Assembly (NCBI RefSeq): GCF_900100875.1
Contig: NZ_FNKQ01000001.1
Coordinates: forward strand, 186,001 to 250,000
Source: Halopelagius longus
Lineage (GTDB): Archaea > Halobacteriota > Halobacteria > Halobacteriales > Haloferacaceae
Reading direction: 5' to 3'
Length of the DNA: 64,000 nt
The position numbers were made by a program, and so were the translations under genes. The notes under the pieces are model-generated. The model had not been told where the DNA came from and did no database searches. It worked only from the letters and a program-made list of their open reading frames with translations. Shown here piece after piece: positions 8,398 through 17,326 of the stretch. The first letter of the stretch is position 1; every line of letters starts with the position of its first letter.

Positions 8398-9201
8398 TCA
8401 CGGGCCGTCGAGTTCCGCGGCGTCGCCACCGCCCTCGGACCCGTCCTCGATTTCGTCGCTCTCGTGATTTTCGTCGCTCTCGTCGCCGTCGTCTCCCGTC
8501 GACGCCGCCACCGCAGTCGTCCGTGTCGCCGTCGCCTTCCACGACGCGACGACGCCCGCGCCGGGTTCGAGGCCGAGTCTGTCGGCGCTGTCGGCGGTGA
8601 CGAGCGCCCACAGCGGTTCTTCGAGTCCGACGTCCACCGCGACGCGGACGACGGCGTCGCCGCGTTCGAGCGCCGTGACCGACCCGTCGAGGCGGTTCCG
8701 CGCGCTGGTCGAGTCGGGCGCGGGCGAGTCGTCCGGCGCCTGAAGCGTCACGGCGTCGGCTCTGACGCTCACTTGGACCCGGCGGCCCGGTTCGCGCGCC
8801 GACGCCTCGCCCAGCGTTCTGACCGGCCCCGCCGCCGTCTCCACGTCGCAGAGTTCGCCCTCGACGCCGGCGACGGTGCCGGGCGTCACCGTCTCGGGGA
8901 CGCCCGCGGTGCCCGAGAGGGCGGCGTGGAGGCGGTCGAACCGGGCCAACACCTCGCGTCCCGTCGCGGTGAGTTCGCTGCCGCCGCCGTCGGACCCGCC
9001 GCGGCGGCGTTCGACCAGCGACCCCAACGCGTCTTCGAGTTCGCGGAGTCGCGCCAGACACCGCGGGCGCGAACGGCCCAACGCGGAGGCGGCACCGCTT
9101 ACGGACCCGGACTCGGCGACGGCGCGAAGGAGGGCGGCGTCGTCGTCGTCGAAGCTGACGCCGTCGGCGTCGAGGTACGCCTCGAACCAGTCGTCCACCA
9201 T
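8398..9201 (-). CDS. ModE-like regulator with TOBE domain
   Basis: 267 aa. Residues about 15-95 form a ModE/LysR-type winged helix (AVAESGSVSGAASALGRS as the recognition region). Residues about 110-240 contain two TOBE-like beta segments, the second reading LDGSVTALERGDAVVRVAV, which in ModE and Mop proteins bind molybdate or tungstate. The C-terminal 30 residues are an unusual acidic Asp/Glu/Ser tail. It lies just downstream of the Tup importer genes on the same strand, fitting a metal-responsive repressor of that transporter. Confidence 0.82.
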   Translation of the reverse strand: MVDDWFEAYLDADGVSFDDDDAALLRAVAESGSVSGAASALGRSRPRCLARLRELEDALGSLVERRRGGSDGGGSELTATGREVLARFDRLHAALSGTAGVPETVTPGTVAGVEGELCDVETAAGPVRTLGEASAREPGRRVQVSVRADAVTLQAPDDSPAPDSTSARNRLDGSVTALERGDAVVRVAVDVGLEEPLWALVTADSADRLGLEPGAGVVASWKATATRTTAVAASTGDDGDESDENHESDEIEDGSEGGGDAAELDGP

Positions 9202-9251
9202 ACGCGGCCGGACGCGCCCCGGCGGTAAAAATCGCTCCGGGAGGCGGACGC

Positions 9252-10136
9252 TCAGTAGACGAGTTCGCCCGCGACGAACTTCCGGGTTCGCTCGTCGTCG
9301 GGCGACTCGAAGACGCGTTCGGTGGGGCCGCACTCGACTATCGACCCGTCCAAGAGGAGGGCGGTGCGGTCGGAGACGCGCCGGGCCTGCTGCATGTCGT
9401 GCGTCGCTATCGCGACGCCGATACCGCGCGCGCTGGCCGCCTCGACGGCCTCCTCGACGAGCGCGGTGTTCCGCGGGTCGAGGTTCGACGTGGGTTCGTC
9501 CAAGAGCAGCACGTCCGGATCGGGAGCGAGGGCGCGGGCGATGGCGACGCGTTGGGCCTCGCCGCCGGAGAGCGACGACGCGTGCCTGTGGGCCTTGTCG
9601 GTCATCCCGACCGTCGAGAGCGCCTCTCTCGCGGCTTTCGGCGTCGTCTCGAAGCCGAGAGCGCGCCGCGCCGCCGTCCGGAGGCGGTCGGTCCACGACT
9701 CCCGGACGCGCAGGCCGTAGGCGGCGTTCTCCGCCGCCGTCGTCGAAAAGAGGCTCCGGACCTGAAACACCATCCCGACGCGGCGGCGGACGGCCAACCG
9801 GTCGGCTTCCGAGAGCGACCACACGTCGGTGCCGTCGGCGCTGACGACTCCCTCCTCCGGCGGGTGGAAGCACGCCAACAGTCGGAGCAGCGTCGTCTTC
9901 CCCGTCCCCGAGGGGCCGACGACGGCGAGCACCTCGCCCGGTTCGACCGTCAGGTCCACCGACTCGAACACCGGCCCCTCGCCGAACCCGTGGGTCACGC
10001 CCTCGGCGGCGAGGCGCGTCCCCTCGCGTTCGGGGGCGTGCTCGCCGTTCCGACGCCCCTCGTCCCGTCCGTCGCGGGCGGAAGCGCCGCGTCCTCCGTC
10101 GCCCGCGTCGCTACGGACGCGCCCGGCGTCGGTCAT
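9252..10136 (-). CDS. tupC: tungstate/molybdate ABC transporter ATP-binding protein
   Basis: 294 aa. After an acidic, disordered N-terminal 40 residues come Walker [10 protein letters not shown], a Q-loop (VFQVRSLF), the LSGGEAQR signature and Walker [13 protein letters not shown], followed by the H-loop in ATHDMQQ. Its start overlaps the permease stop by four bases. Together with the TupA-type binding protein this is the ATPase of a tungstate-class oxyanion importer. Assignment to tungstate rather than molybdate rests on the binding-protein family. Confidence 0.85.
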   Translation of the reverse strand: MTDAGRVRSDAGDGGRGASARDGRDEGRRNGEHAPEREGTRLAAEGVTHGFGEGPVFESVDLTVEPGEVLAVVGPSGTGKTTLLRLLACFHPPEEGVVSADGTDVWSLSEADRLAVRRRVGMVFQVRSLFSTTAAENAAYGLRVRESWTDRLRTAARRALGFETTPKAAREALSTVGMTDKAHRHASSLSGGEAQRVAIARALAPDPDVLLLDEPTSNLDPRNTALVEEAVEAASARGIGVAIATHDMQQARRVSDRTALLLDGSIVECGPTERVFESPDDERTRKFVAGELVY

Positions 10137-10882
10137 CGCTCACCTCCGCCGCGTCCGGCGGGCCCGCGCGACTGCCGGCCCCCCGCCGCCGTCTCGCCGG
10201 GCGTCCGGTCGCGGAACCGCGCGCCGACGGCGTTCACGCCGAGGACGAGAGCGAGGAGAATCGCGCCGAGGGCGATGCCCGTCTCGACGTTTCCCTTCCG
10301 GGCTTCGACGGTGATTGCCGTCGTCAGCGTCCGCGTGAACGACGTCTGATCGGAGAAGACGATGTTGCCGCCGACGATGAGCACCGACCCGACTTCGCTG
10401 ATGGCGCGGCCGTACCCCGCGAGGACGGCGGTGACGATGCCGTACCGCGCCTCGCTGAGAACCGCGAGTCCCACGTCCGTCCGCGTCCCGCCGGCGACGA
10501 AGGCGGCGTCGCGCAGGTCGGCGGAGACGCCTTCGACGGCCGACAGCGACACGCTGAGGACGACGGGCGTCGCGAGGATGGTCTGGGAGACGATCATCGC
10601 CTCGGGGGTAAAGAGCAGTCCGAACTCGCCGAGGGGGCCGGAGTTCGAGAGGGCCAGCAGGACGACCAGCCCGACGACGACGCTCGGAAAGCCCATCCCC
10701 GTCGAGACGAGAGACGTGAGAAGCGACTTCCCGCGGAAGTCGCCGAACGCGACGGCGACGGCCACGGGGAGGCTGACGGCGGTGCTGACGAGGACGGCCG
10801 CGGTGCTGACGTACAGGGAGACGAGCGTGATGCTGACGAGGTACTGCACGTTCAAATCGCCCAACGCGCCGCCGAGGAACAC
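10133..10882 (-). CDS. tupB: tungstate/molybdate ABC transporter permease
   Basis: 249 aa integral membrane protein with about six helices and the EAA-loop-like segment ([24 protein letters not shown]) that docks the ATPase. The C-terminus is a short Arg/Gly-rich cytoplasmic tail. It overlaps the ATPase gene by ATGA and follows tupA by 24 bases, so the three are one operon. Pairing with TupA assigns it to WtpB/TupB-type permeases. Confidence 0.85.
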   Translation of the reverse strand: MFLGGALGDLNVQYLVSITLVSLYVSTAAVLVSTAVSLPVAVAVAFGDFRGKSLLTSLVSTGMGFPSVVVGLVVLLALSNSGPLGEFGLLFTPEAMIVSQTILATPVVLSVSLSAVEGVSADLRDAAFVAGGTRTDVGLAVLSEARYGIVTAVLAGYGRAISEVGSVLIVGGNIVFSDQTSFTRTLTTAITVEARKGNVETGIALGAILLALVLGVNAVGARFRDRTPGETAAGGRQSRGPAGRGGGER

Positions 10883-10906
10883 GGGTACCTCTCCCTCCCG
10901 GTCGGA

Positions 10907-11929
10907 CTAAAAGTCCTCGGGGACGCGCTGGTCCACCCACGCTCGGAACGCGATGTCCTCCTTCGAGGGGTTCGACCCGTCCCAGTCTTCGGGCACGTAC
11001 TGCGCGAAGTTCGGCTCCTCCGCGAGGGCGTTCGGGAAGAACAACTGCGACCCGTTCGCGGTGTAGCCGTCTATCAGGGCCTGCCCCTCGGGACCGGTGA
11101 GGAAGCCGACGTACGCCATCGCCAGCTGATAGTTCGCGTCGCCGTACTTCGCGGGGTTCACCGGGATGACGCCGTAGGGGTTCTTGAGGATTGTCGGGCC
11201 GTCCTTCAGGGGTCCCTGCACGTGGATAGTGAGGTTCACCTCGTTCTTCATCGAGAGGTACGTCCCGCGGTCCGCGAGAGTGTACGCGCCGGACTGACTC
11301 GCCTGTACCAGCGTGTCGCCCATCCCCTTGCCTATCTCGCGGTACCACTTCCCGGACGGTTCGACGCCAGACTCCGCCCAGACGTTCAGTTCCTTCTTGT
11401 TCGTCCCGGAGTCGTCGCCGCGGGAGACGAACGTCGACTGCGTCTCCGCGATGGTCGTGAACGCCTTCGTCGCCGAGGACATCCCGTTGATGCCCGCCGG
11501 GTCGTCCTCCGGGCCGACGACGACGAAGTCGTTGAACATCACGTCCCGGCGGTTGACGCCGAACCCGTCCCGCAGGAACTGGTCCTCCGCGCCGCGGGCG
11601 TGGACGAGGATGACGTCCGCGTCGCCGTTGCGCGCCGTCTCGATGGCCGCGCCGGTGCCCTGCGGTATCGTCTTGATGGTCGCGCCGAAGGACTCCTCGA
11701 ACGCCGCGTTCAGTTCGTCGAGAAGCCCCGTGTCGTACGTGCTGGTCGTGGTGGCTAGGGTCAGTTCCGCGCCGCCGGACCCGCCGTCGGTCCGGCTCTC
11801 GACTTGCTCCTGCGTCCCGGCACCCCCCTGCGTCGCCGTCGAACCGCCGTCCTCGCCCGCGCACCCGCTCAGACCGAGGACCGTTCCGACGCCCGCCGCT
11901 TGGAGGAACCGCCTCCGTTGTATCGACAT
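10907..11929 (-). CDS. tupA: tungstate-binding lipoprotein of ABC importer
   Basis: 340 aa with a twin-arginine lipoprotein signal (RRRFLQAAG ... LSGC; Cys about 23), a Gly/Thr/Gln linker, then a type II binding fold. The segment [14 protein letters not shown] is diagnostic of TupA, in which Thr/Ser side chains cage the oxyanion. Later motifs include [31 protein letters not shown] and [20 protein letters not shown] box at 11952-11960 lies about 27 bases before the ATG, so the message is probably leaderless. Confidence 0.88.
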   Translation of the reverse strand: MSIQRRRFLQAAGVGTVLGLSGCAGEDGGSTATQGGAGTQEQVESRTDGGSGGAELTLATTTSTYDTGLLDELNAAFEESFGATIKTIPQGTGAAIETARNGDADVILVHARGAEDQFLRDGFGVNRRDVMFNDFVVVGPEDDPAGINGMSSATKAFTTIAETQSTFVSRGDDSGTNKKELNVWAESGVEPSGKWYREIGKGMGDTLVQASQSGAYTLADRGTYLSMKNEVNLTIHVQGPLKDGPTILKNPYGVIPVNPAKYGDANYQLAMAYVGFLTGPEGQALIDGYTANGSQLFFPNALAEEPNFAQYVPEDWDGSNPSKEDIAFRAWVDQRVPEDF

Positions 11930-11951
11930 GGGAACAACGATGGGTGCGCTC

Positions 11952-11960
11952 GGAATAAAG
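11952..11960 (-). promoter_or_regulatory. TATA-like box of tupA
   Basis: On the minus strand this reads CTTTATTCC, centred about 27 bases before the tupA ATG. That is the expected spacing for a leaderless haloarchaeal transcript. Confidence 0.5.
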
Positions 11961-11976
11961 GTACTCCTCGCCGCGC

Positions 11977-12033
11977 AACGTGTTTCGGTTACGTTTCCCG
12001 CCGAAGTGCCGGGAGATAGTTACCGAAAACGTT
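11977..12033. promoter_or_regulatory. inverted repeat between tupA and the MOT1-type gene
   Basis: Arms AACGTGTTTCGGTTAC (11977-11992) and GTTACCGAAAACGTT (12019-12033) are inverted copies differing by one indel and one mismatch, separated by 26 bases. One arm lies about 17 bases upstream of the tupA TATA box; the other lies next to the expected promoter position of the divergent transporter. The most economical reading is an operator pair for the ModE-like regulator encoded at 8398-9201. Confidence 0.5.
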
Positions 12034-12062
12034 CAAGTCCGTCCTCTCCTACCGACTCGCCG

Positions 12063-13148
12063 ATGGCCCTCGCCGACGTTCGCGCCGGGCGTTCGCTCCG
12101 AATCGACGCGGGGGAACTCGCGGGTGCGCTCGGCGACTCGGTGACGGTGCTCCCCCTCGTCGTCGCCCTCGGAGCGCTCACGCCGTTCTCCGTCCCCACC
12201 GTCCTGCTTTGGTTCGGCGTCTTCCAACTCGTCTGGGGCGTCGCGTACGGGCTTCCGCTGTCGGTCGAACCGATGAAAGCGCTCGTCGGACTGACCATCG
12301 CCGGGACGATAACCGCGGGGGAACTCGTCGCCGCCGGACTCCTCGCGGGCGTCGTCCTCGTCGTCGCCGCCCGACTCCGCGCCCTCGGCCGAATCGAGTC
12401 GCTCGTCGGCGAGGCGGCGATTCGCGGCGTCCAACTCGCCGTCGCCCTCCTTCTGGCCCGGACGGGCGTCGAACTCGCCGCGGGCGACCCGACGCTCGCC
12501 GCCGCCTCCGTCGGACTCGTCGCCGTCGCCGCCGTCGCCAGACGCGTCCGCCTCTCGTCGCTCCTCGTCCTCGGGGGCGGGGCTGTTCTCGCCGTCGTCG
12601 CCGCCGGCGGCGTCTCCCCGACGCTCCCTTCTCCGGCCGTCTTTCCGACCGTTCCGACGCCGACGTTCGGCGCGGCGGAGGCGACGGCTGGGCAGTTGGC
12701 GATGACCGCCGGCAACGCCGCAGTCGCCACCTCGCTTCTCTGTTCGGACCTGTTCGACGCCGACGTGCCGCCGGACCGATTGGCGGGGAGCATGGGCGCG
12801 ATGTGCCTCGCGGCGGTTCCGTTCGGCGGCCTGCCGATGTGTCACGGAAGCGGCGGACTGGCGGGCAAACACGCCTTCGGCGCGCGCACCGGCGGAGCGA
12901 ACGTCGTCCTCGGCGTGCTCTACCTCGCGGCCGCCTGCGTCGCGGGCGTCGTGACGGCGTTCCCCACCGCAGTCCTCGGCGTCCTCCTCGTCGTCGTCGC
13001 GTGGCACCTCGGCCGCGCCGCCGCCCGGTGCGACAGACTCCTCCTCGTCGCCGCCGTCGGCGTCGTCGGCCTCCTGACGAACGTCGGCGCGGCGTTCCTC
13101 GTCGGCGCAGTCGCGGACCGACTCCTCGACCGGTTCGGGTCGGCGTGA
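12063..13148 (+). CDS. MOT1-type molybdate/sulfate transporter
   Basis: 361 aa with about ten hydrophobic segments. Family marks are SVEPMKALVG in the first half, TAGNAAVATS, and PMCHGSGGLAGKHAFGARTG in the second half, which match the MOT1 molybdate-transporter family of the SulP clan. It lacks a STAS domain, as MOT1 proteins do. Divergent from the Tup operon with about 130 bases between starts, it is probably under the same metal-responsive control. Sulfate as substrate cannot be excluded. Confidence 0.8.
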   Translation: MALADVRAGRSLRIDAGELAGALGDSVTVLPLVVALGALTPFSVPTVLLWFGVFQLVWGVAYGLPLSVEPMKALVGLTIAGTITAGELVAAGLLAGVVLVVAARLRALGRIESLVGEAAIRGVQLAVALLLARTGVELAAGDPTLAAASVGLVAVAAVARRVRLSSLLVLGGGAVLAVVAAGGVSPTLPSPAVFPTVPTPTFGAAEATAGQLAMTAGNAAVATSLLCSDLFDADVPPDRLAGSMGAMCLAAVPFGGLPMCHGSGGLAGKHAFGARTGGANVVLGVLYLAAACVAGVVTAFPTAVLGVLLVVVAWHLGRAAARCDRLLLVAAVGVVGLLTNVGAAFLVGAVADRLLDRFGSA

Positions 13149-13219
13149 GAGTCTCGGACGCACGTCCCCGCGTCCGACCGACCGAACGGCCCTTCTATCC
13201 GTGGACCGAACGCCGACCC

Positions 13220-13837
13220 ATGACATCGTGGACCGACCTGTTCGACCGCGCGGCATCGTCCGAACGGACGGCCGACGACGTGCGCGAGGCACTCGACGCG
13301 CGCCGGGAGGGTGGCGACGGAGAGGACGCCGCGGACGGTGCGGACGCGGACGTTCCGGACCCCGACGACGTCGAACGGAGTCCGGCCCGCGTCGCCGCCG
13401 ACGCGGACGTCCTCGCGGCGGACCTGTTCGTCGACGGCGACGCCAGAGAAGCGTTGGACGCCCTCCGTCGCCACTCGTGGACGACGCTCGTCGCCAGCGA
13501 CCCCCTCCTGGACGACGCGCGGGCGGTGGTCGAATCGCTCGGCGACGAATCGCTCGCGGCCGACTGGCTCGAACGGGTCGAGGAGTGGCGCGACCACGTC
13601 TCGCACCCCGCGGCCGACCACCCCGCTCTCGGGTCGGCGTACCGCGGCGGCGCGATGCACGTCCTCTCGTTCGACGACCGGTTGCTCTCCTCGAAGGCGG
13701 GCGCGACGCTCGGCGGTCAGTTCCCGGTGAGCGTCCACCACCCGCGCGCGTTCGCGACGCTGTTCGACGCCGAGAGCCTCCACGAAGAAGTCGTCGGCGG
13801 CGACTACCCCGGCCCGGACCGCGACCCGCGGGAGTGA
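13220..13837 (+). CDS. conserved haloarchaeal protein, possible PIN-like fold
   Basis: 205 aa acidic soluble protein. A disordered Asp/Glu-rich segment (residues about 30-60) precedes a region with spaced acidic residues: ADVLAADLFV, LVASDPLLDDA, AMHVLSFDDRLL. The alternation of short hydrophobic strands ending in Asp resembles PIN-type nucleases, but no toxin-antitoxin partner is present. It follows the MOT1-type gene by 71 bases in the same direction. Function unknown. Confidence 0.6.
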   Translation: MTSWTDLFDRAASSERTADDVREALDARREGGDGEDAADGADADVPDPDDVERSPARVAADADVLAADLFVDGDAREALDALRRHSWTTLVASDPLLDDARAVVESLGDESLAADWLERVEEWRDHVSHPAADHPALGSAYRGGAMHVLSFDDRLLSSKAGATLGGQFPVSVHHPRAFATLFDAESLHEEVVGGDYPGPDRDPRE

Positions 13838-13874
13838 GTCGGCCGCCACCGGCCGCGCGGCCGGTCGGTTCGGG

Positions 13875-14327
13875 TCAGTCCTTCGTCGCGGCCGAACAGG
13901 CGTCGTTCGTCCGGACCGACGGAACGCCGGCCACCGTTTCGAGCGTCATGGCGAACGCGTACGACCGGCAGAGTTCGGGCTCCCACCACTCGCTCGTCTC
14001 CCACTCGTCGCCTCGCACCTCGACGCTGTACCAGTCGCCGTCGTAGTCGGCGCGGAGCAACTCGCTCTCGGCGTTCGGCGGCACCGACGCCTCCTCGACG
14101 CGGTCGACCACGTTCTCGTCCCAGTCTCTGACGATTACCGTGGCGGTCTGTTCCGTCTCGGTCCGGTTCGTCACGCGGACGGCGAGCGTTCCGCCGGACG
14201 ACTTCTCGTCCGAGATTCCGCCGACGTCGCTTCCAGCCGCGCATCCGGCCGTGACGCCGGCGGCGGCGAGTCCGATCGACGCCAACAAGCGCCGTCTCGT
14301 CGGCCGCTCCCATCTGTTCGTTCCCAT
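13875..14327 (-). CDS. Tat lipoprotein of unknown function
   Basis: 150 aa. The N-terminus has a twin-arginine region (PTRRRLLASIG) and a lipobox ending TAGC near residue 29. The mature part starts with a short polar linker and an immunoglobulin-like beta region (LAVRVTNRTETEQTATVIVRDWDENVVD), followed by a Trp-rich patch and two further Cys that could form a disulfide. It is anchored outside the cell. No family that I can name. Confidence 0.7.
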   Translation of the reverse strand: MGTNRWERPTRRRLLASIGLAAAGVTAGCAAGSDVGGISDEKSSGGTLAVRVTNRTETEQTATVIVRDWDENVVDRVEEASVPPNAESELLRADYDGDWYSVEVRGDEWETSEWWEPELCRSYAFAMTLETVAGVPSVRTNDACSAATKD

Positions 14328-14507
14328 CGGAGTCGTCTCTGGTGACCCGGATTATCACTTTGTTGAATTACCAACCATCAGAGAATTGTCACTACCTCGC
14401 TCTCTTATCTCTCTGTCGTCCGATCTTCCGGCGTTGGGCGCTATCTATCCGCGATTATCGTTCCTCTGCCATCTGAGAAATAATAGTATGAGAACAGTCA
14501 CTTCTCC

Positions 14508-14620
14508 GGACTTCGTTCGTTCCGAGTCCTCCCGTTCGGTCGCTTCGGTCCCTCACGGGACCTACGTGAGACTCGCTACGCTCGTCTCACGAGGTTCGCT
14601 TCACTTGCGTTCAGCGAACC
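14508..14620. repeat. array of four consecutive inverted repeats downstream of rdgB
   Basis: Four hairpins lie end to end: GGACT/AGTCC at 14508-14529; GGTCCC/GGGACC with a 4-base loop at 14547-14562; CGTGAGAC/GTCTCACG at 14565-14591; and GGTTCGCT/AGCGAACC at 14593-14620, which runs into the last codons of rdgB. The array could end rdgB transcription or be a remnant of a dispersed intergenic element. The 180 bases to its left are AT-richer with no gene seen. Confidence 0.6.
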
Positions 14621-15233
14621 ACTCCCCGAACTTCGCCAACGCCCGCCCGCGGTGGGAGACGGCGTTCTTCTCCGCCGCGTCCATCTCGGCGAACGTCGTC
14701 CCGTCGTGTTCGAAGATGGGGTCGTAGCCGAATCCGCCGTCGCCGCGCGGCGGCACGATGCGCCCGCGAACGGTCCCCTCGAATATCTTCACCGGGAGGA
14801 GGTCCGTCTCCTCTTCGTCCCGTTCCGCGCCGTGGGCCGCCGCGGCGGTCCGGTCGTCTCTGTCTATCGGGTCGGGACTCGCCTCGAACTCCTCGCCGTC
14901 GCAGTACGCGAGCGTGCATTTGAACGCCGCCCGGCGCGGTTCGTCCAGTTCTCGCTCCGCGAGTCGGTAGACCGCTTCGACGCCGAGCGTCTCCTCGACG
15001 TACGAGGAGTACGGGCCGGGAAAGCCCTCGAAGCCGTCGACGAACAGTCCGGCGTCGTCCACGAGGACCGGTTCGCCCGCGTGCCGGTACGCCTCGCGCG
15101 CGCCGTGCGCCGCGATGGGGCCGAGGTCCGACCCCTGCACCTCGGTGTAGTCGTAGTCTAACTGCTCGACCGCATCGAGGTACTCTAACGCCTCGCGGAC
15201 CTTCCCCGGATTCGTCGTGACGTATCGGAGCAT
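14601..15233 (-). CDS. XTP/dITP pyrophosphatase (RdgB/HAM1)
   Basis: 210 aa starting MLRYVTTNPGKVREA, the nucleotide-binding opening of the HAM1 family, followed by VLVDDAGLFVDGFEGFPGPYSSYV (metal and base pocket) and the C-terminal GFGYDPIFEHDGTTFAEM ... SHRGRAL motif. It hydrolyses deaminated purine NTPs to monophosphate and pyrophosphate. An insert of about 35 acidic residues (around 115-150) sits between the usual CDG strand and the FEG strand. The start follows DUF5808 by 50 bases. Confidence 0.9.
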   Translation of the reverse strand: MLRYVTTNPGKVREALEYLDAVEQLDYDYTEVQGSDLGPIAAHGAREAYRHAGEPVLVDDAGLFVDGFEGFPGPYSSYVEETLGVEAVYRLAERELDEPRRAAFKCTLAYCDGEEFEASPDPIDRDDRTAAAAHGAERDEEETDLLPVKIFEGTVRGRIVPPRGDGGFGYDPIFEHDGTTFAEMDAAEKNAVSHRGRALAKFGEWFAERK

Positions 15234-15283
15234 TCGCTCGAACGTCCGGCGGGTCGAGAGAAAGAGGCGTCGGTGTCCGCCGC

Positions 15284-15568
15284 TCAGTCGTCGTCGACGA
15301 TGACTTCGACCGGGCCGTCGTCGTCGTCCATCGTCGCGACGGTGTCTCCGCCCGAAGACCGTTCCTGCCAGAGGAGTGCGCCGACGACGACCAGCGCGAT
15401 CCACGACCGCCAGTTGGCGAGGTTCAGCGTGTACCCGATTCCGAACGGCTTCTTCACGAGCATCCCCTTGCCGGGTTGCCAGTACGACGAGAGCATCCGG
15501 CCCATGGACGGTCGTTCGAAATTGTACGGAATCCCGAGGATTTCACCACTCTGGGGTTTGTCTGCCAT
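15284..15568 (-). CDS. DUF5808 membrane protein
   Basis: 94 aa. An N-terminal soluble half (ILGIPYNFERPS) leads into FGIGYTLNLANWRSW, the DUF5808 hallmark, and one hydrophobic helix of about 15 residues. The tail is acidic (DDDDGPVEVIVDDD). Likely a single-span membrane protein with both soluble parts on one side. Function unknown. It lies between kae1-bud32 and rdgB on the same strand. Confidence 0.75.
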   Translation of the reverse strand: MADKPQSGEILGIPYNFERPSMGRMLSSYWQPGKGMLVKKPFGIGYTLNLANWRSWIALVVVGALLWQERSSGGDTVATMDDDDGPVEVIVDDD

Positions 15569-15691
15569 ACTTCACGATTACGCGGGCGGCTGATAAATCG
15601 TTTTGGTGTCCTCTCGGACGCTGCGCCCGAAGCCGAGTCGCTCTTCGAGAATCGCTGCGGGGTTACGCCGAGTCGGACCGTACGAGCTGAC

Positions 15692-17284
15692 CTACTGATA
15701 CCGCCCGCGGCCCTCTATCTCGCGGAGGCGCGAGAGCACTTCGTCGTCGCCCTCGCGTTCGTACCCCTCCTCGAACGCCCGAAGCAGTGGCTCCGGTTCC
15801 GCGGCCGTCCCTTCGACGCTCTGGCCGAAGACGTGGAGGTCCATCGCGTGGTCCTCGACGTGGCCGGTGTGGTAGCCGAGGCCGAAGTCGATGAGGTACG
15901 TCCTCTCTCCGACGCGGACGTTCCGCGTCGTCGGGTCGCCGTGGACGAACCCCGCCCGATGAATGTGAGCGAGGTGTTCGCCGACGGTCCGACACCGGTC
16001 GGCCGTGAGGTTCCCGGCGAGGTCCGACTCGCCCACCCGGTCGAAGACGATGACGCCCTCGGCGGGGTCCACGTCGCGGACGACGGGCGTCGGAACGCCG
16101 ACGCGCCGCGCTTCGCTCGTGAGGCGCGCCTCCGCGACGGTTCGCTTCCGACGGAGTCTGTCGTCCAGTTCGGGGTGGCGGTACGCCTTCGTGACGCGGC
16201 GCTTGACGACGCGGTCCGACTCGATGGTGACCGTCGCCTCCGCGCCGCGAATCTCACCCGATGCCGCCGGGTCGCGCGCGACGGACTCCTCGTCGCCGCG
16301 CCACGTCACCGGCACTTGGTCGGGGCGGAAGTTCGGGTCCACCGACGAGTCCGGAATCGGGAGGGTGTCGCCCGCCTCGTACATCTTCGCGCCGAGGACG
16401 GCTATCATCCCCGCGTTGTCGCGGAGGAACCGTGGCTCGGGCGCGTAAAACTCCGCGCCGCGTTGCTCGCACATCTCCGCGAGCATCTCGCGCAGACGCT
16501 CGTTCTGCCCGACGCCGCCGCCGAGGACGAGTTCGTCCGTCCCCGTCAGAGAGAGGGCCCGTTCCGCCACCTCCGCGAGCATCCCGAAGATGGTCTCCTG
16601 CAGGCCCGCACAGATGTCCTCGACCGGCACGCCGTCGTCGTACGCCTGTTTCGCGGCGCTCATGATGCCGGAGAAGGAGAAGTCCATCCCCTTGACGACG
16701 TAGGGGAGTTCGTGGAACTCGCCGTCTCTGGCGGCCTTCTCGACCTTCGGGCCGCCGGGGTGGGACCACCCGACGTGGCGGGTGAACTTGTCGATGGCGT
16801 TGCCGACGCCGGTGTCCATCGTCTCCCCGAGGACGCGGTACCGGCCGTTGTGGTAACCCAACAGGTGAGCGTTCGCGCCCGAGGCGTTCAGACAGACCGG
16901 CGAGTCGAAGCCCGACCGGTGGCGGCCGATTTCGAGGTGCGCCACCATGTGGTTGACGCCGACGAGGGGAACCTCCAACGTCTGTGCGAGGGCGCGCGCC
17001 GCGGTGCCGACGATGCGGAGACACGGACCGAGGCCCGGTCCCCGAGAGAAGGCGACGGCATCGATTCCGGTTCCGTCGCCCGCCGCCGTCTCCGACGCCC
17101 GGTCGAGAACCGTCTCGACTACGGCCGGAATCGCATCGCCCATGTGTTCCGCGGCCTCGCGCGGGTGGATGCCGCCGCTATCGGGTTCGTAGGGGTCCGA
17201 CTCGATGAACACCTCGTCGGCTTCGCTATCGAACAAGGCGGCGCTGGCGGCCCACGCGGTACCTTCTATTCCGAGAACTCGCAT
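15692..17284 (-). CDS. Kae1-Bud32 fusion, tRNA t6A synthesis (KEOPS)
   Basis: 530 aa bifunctional protein. Residues 1 to about 325 are Kae1, an ASKHA-fold enzyme with the metal motif HMVAH at 112-116 and the glycine-rich LVLGGGVGQNERL. Residues about 340-530 are the Bud32 atypical kinase with HGDPTTRN as catalytic loop and IDFGL as metal motif. The complex attaches threonylcarbamoyl to A37 of ANN-decoding tRNAs, with Bud32 ATPase regulating Kae1. The fusion is common in euryarchaea. The gene follows S24e by 42 bases and probably shares its transcript. Confidence 0.95.
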   Translation of the reverse strand: MRVLGIEGTAWAASAALFDSEADEVFIESDPYEPDSGGIHPREAAEHMGDAIPAVVETVLDRASETAAGDGTGIDAVAFSRGPGLGPCLRIVGTAARALAQTLEVPLVGVNHMVAHLEIGRHRSGFDSPVCLNASGANAHLLGYHNGRYRVLGETMDTGVGNAIDKFTRHVGWSHPGGPKVEKAARDGEFHELPYVVKGMDFSFSGIMSAAKQAYDDGVPVEDICAGLQETIFGMLAEVAERALSLTGTDELVLGGGVGQNERLREMLAEMCEQRGAEFYAPEPRFLRDNAGMIAVLGAKMYEAGDTLPIPDSSVDPNFRPDQVPVTWRGDEESVARDPAASGEIRGAEATVTIESDRVVKRRVTKAYRHPELDDRLRRKRTVAEARLTSEARRVGVPTPVVRDVDPAEGVIVFDRVGESDLAGNLTADRCRTVGEHLAHIHRAGFVHGDPTTRNVRVGERTYLIDFGLGYHTGHVEDHAMDLHVFGQSVEGTAAEPEPLLRAFEEGYEREGDDEVLSRLREIEGRGRYQ

Positions 17285-17326
17285 CGAGAATACGAAAGCT
17301 GATTCGGAGTCTGTTCGACCCGGAAG

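Noticed and set aside
13220-13837. Toxin of a toxin-antitoxin pair
   Set aside because: The PIN-like resemblance is weak and there is no small antitoxin gene beside it.
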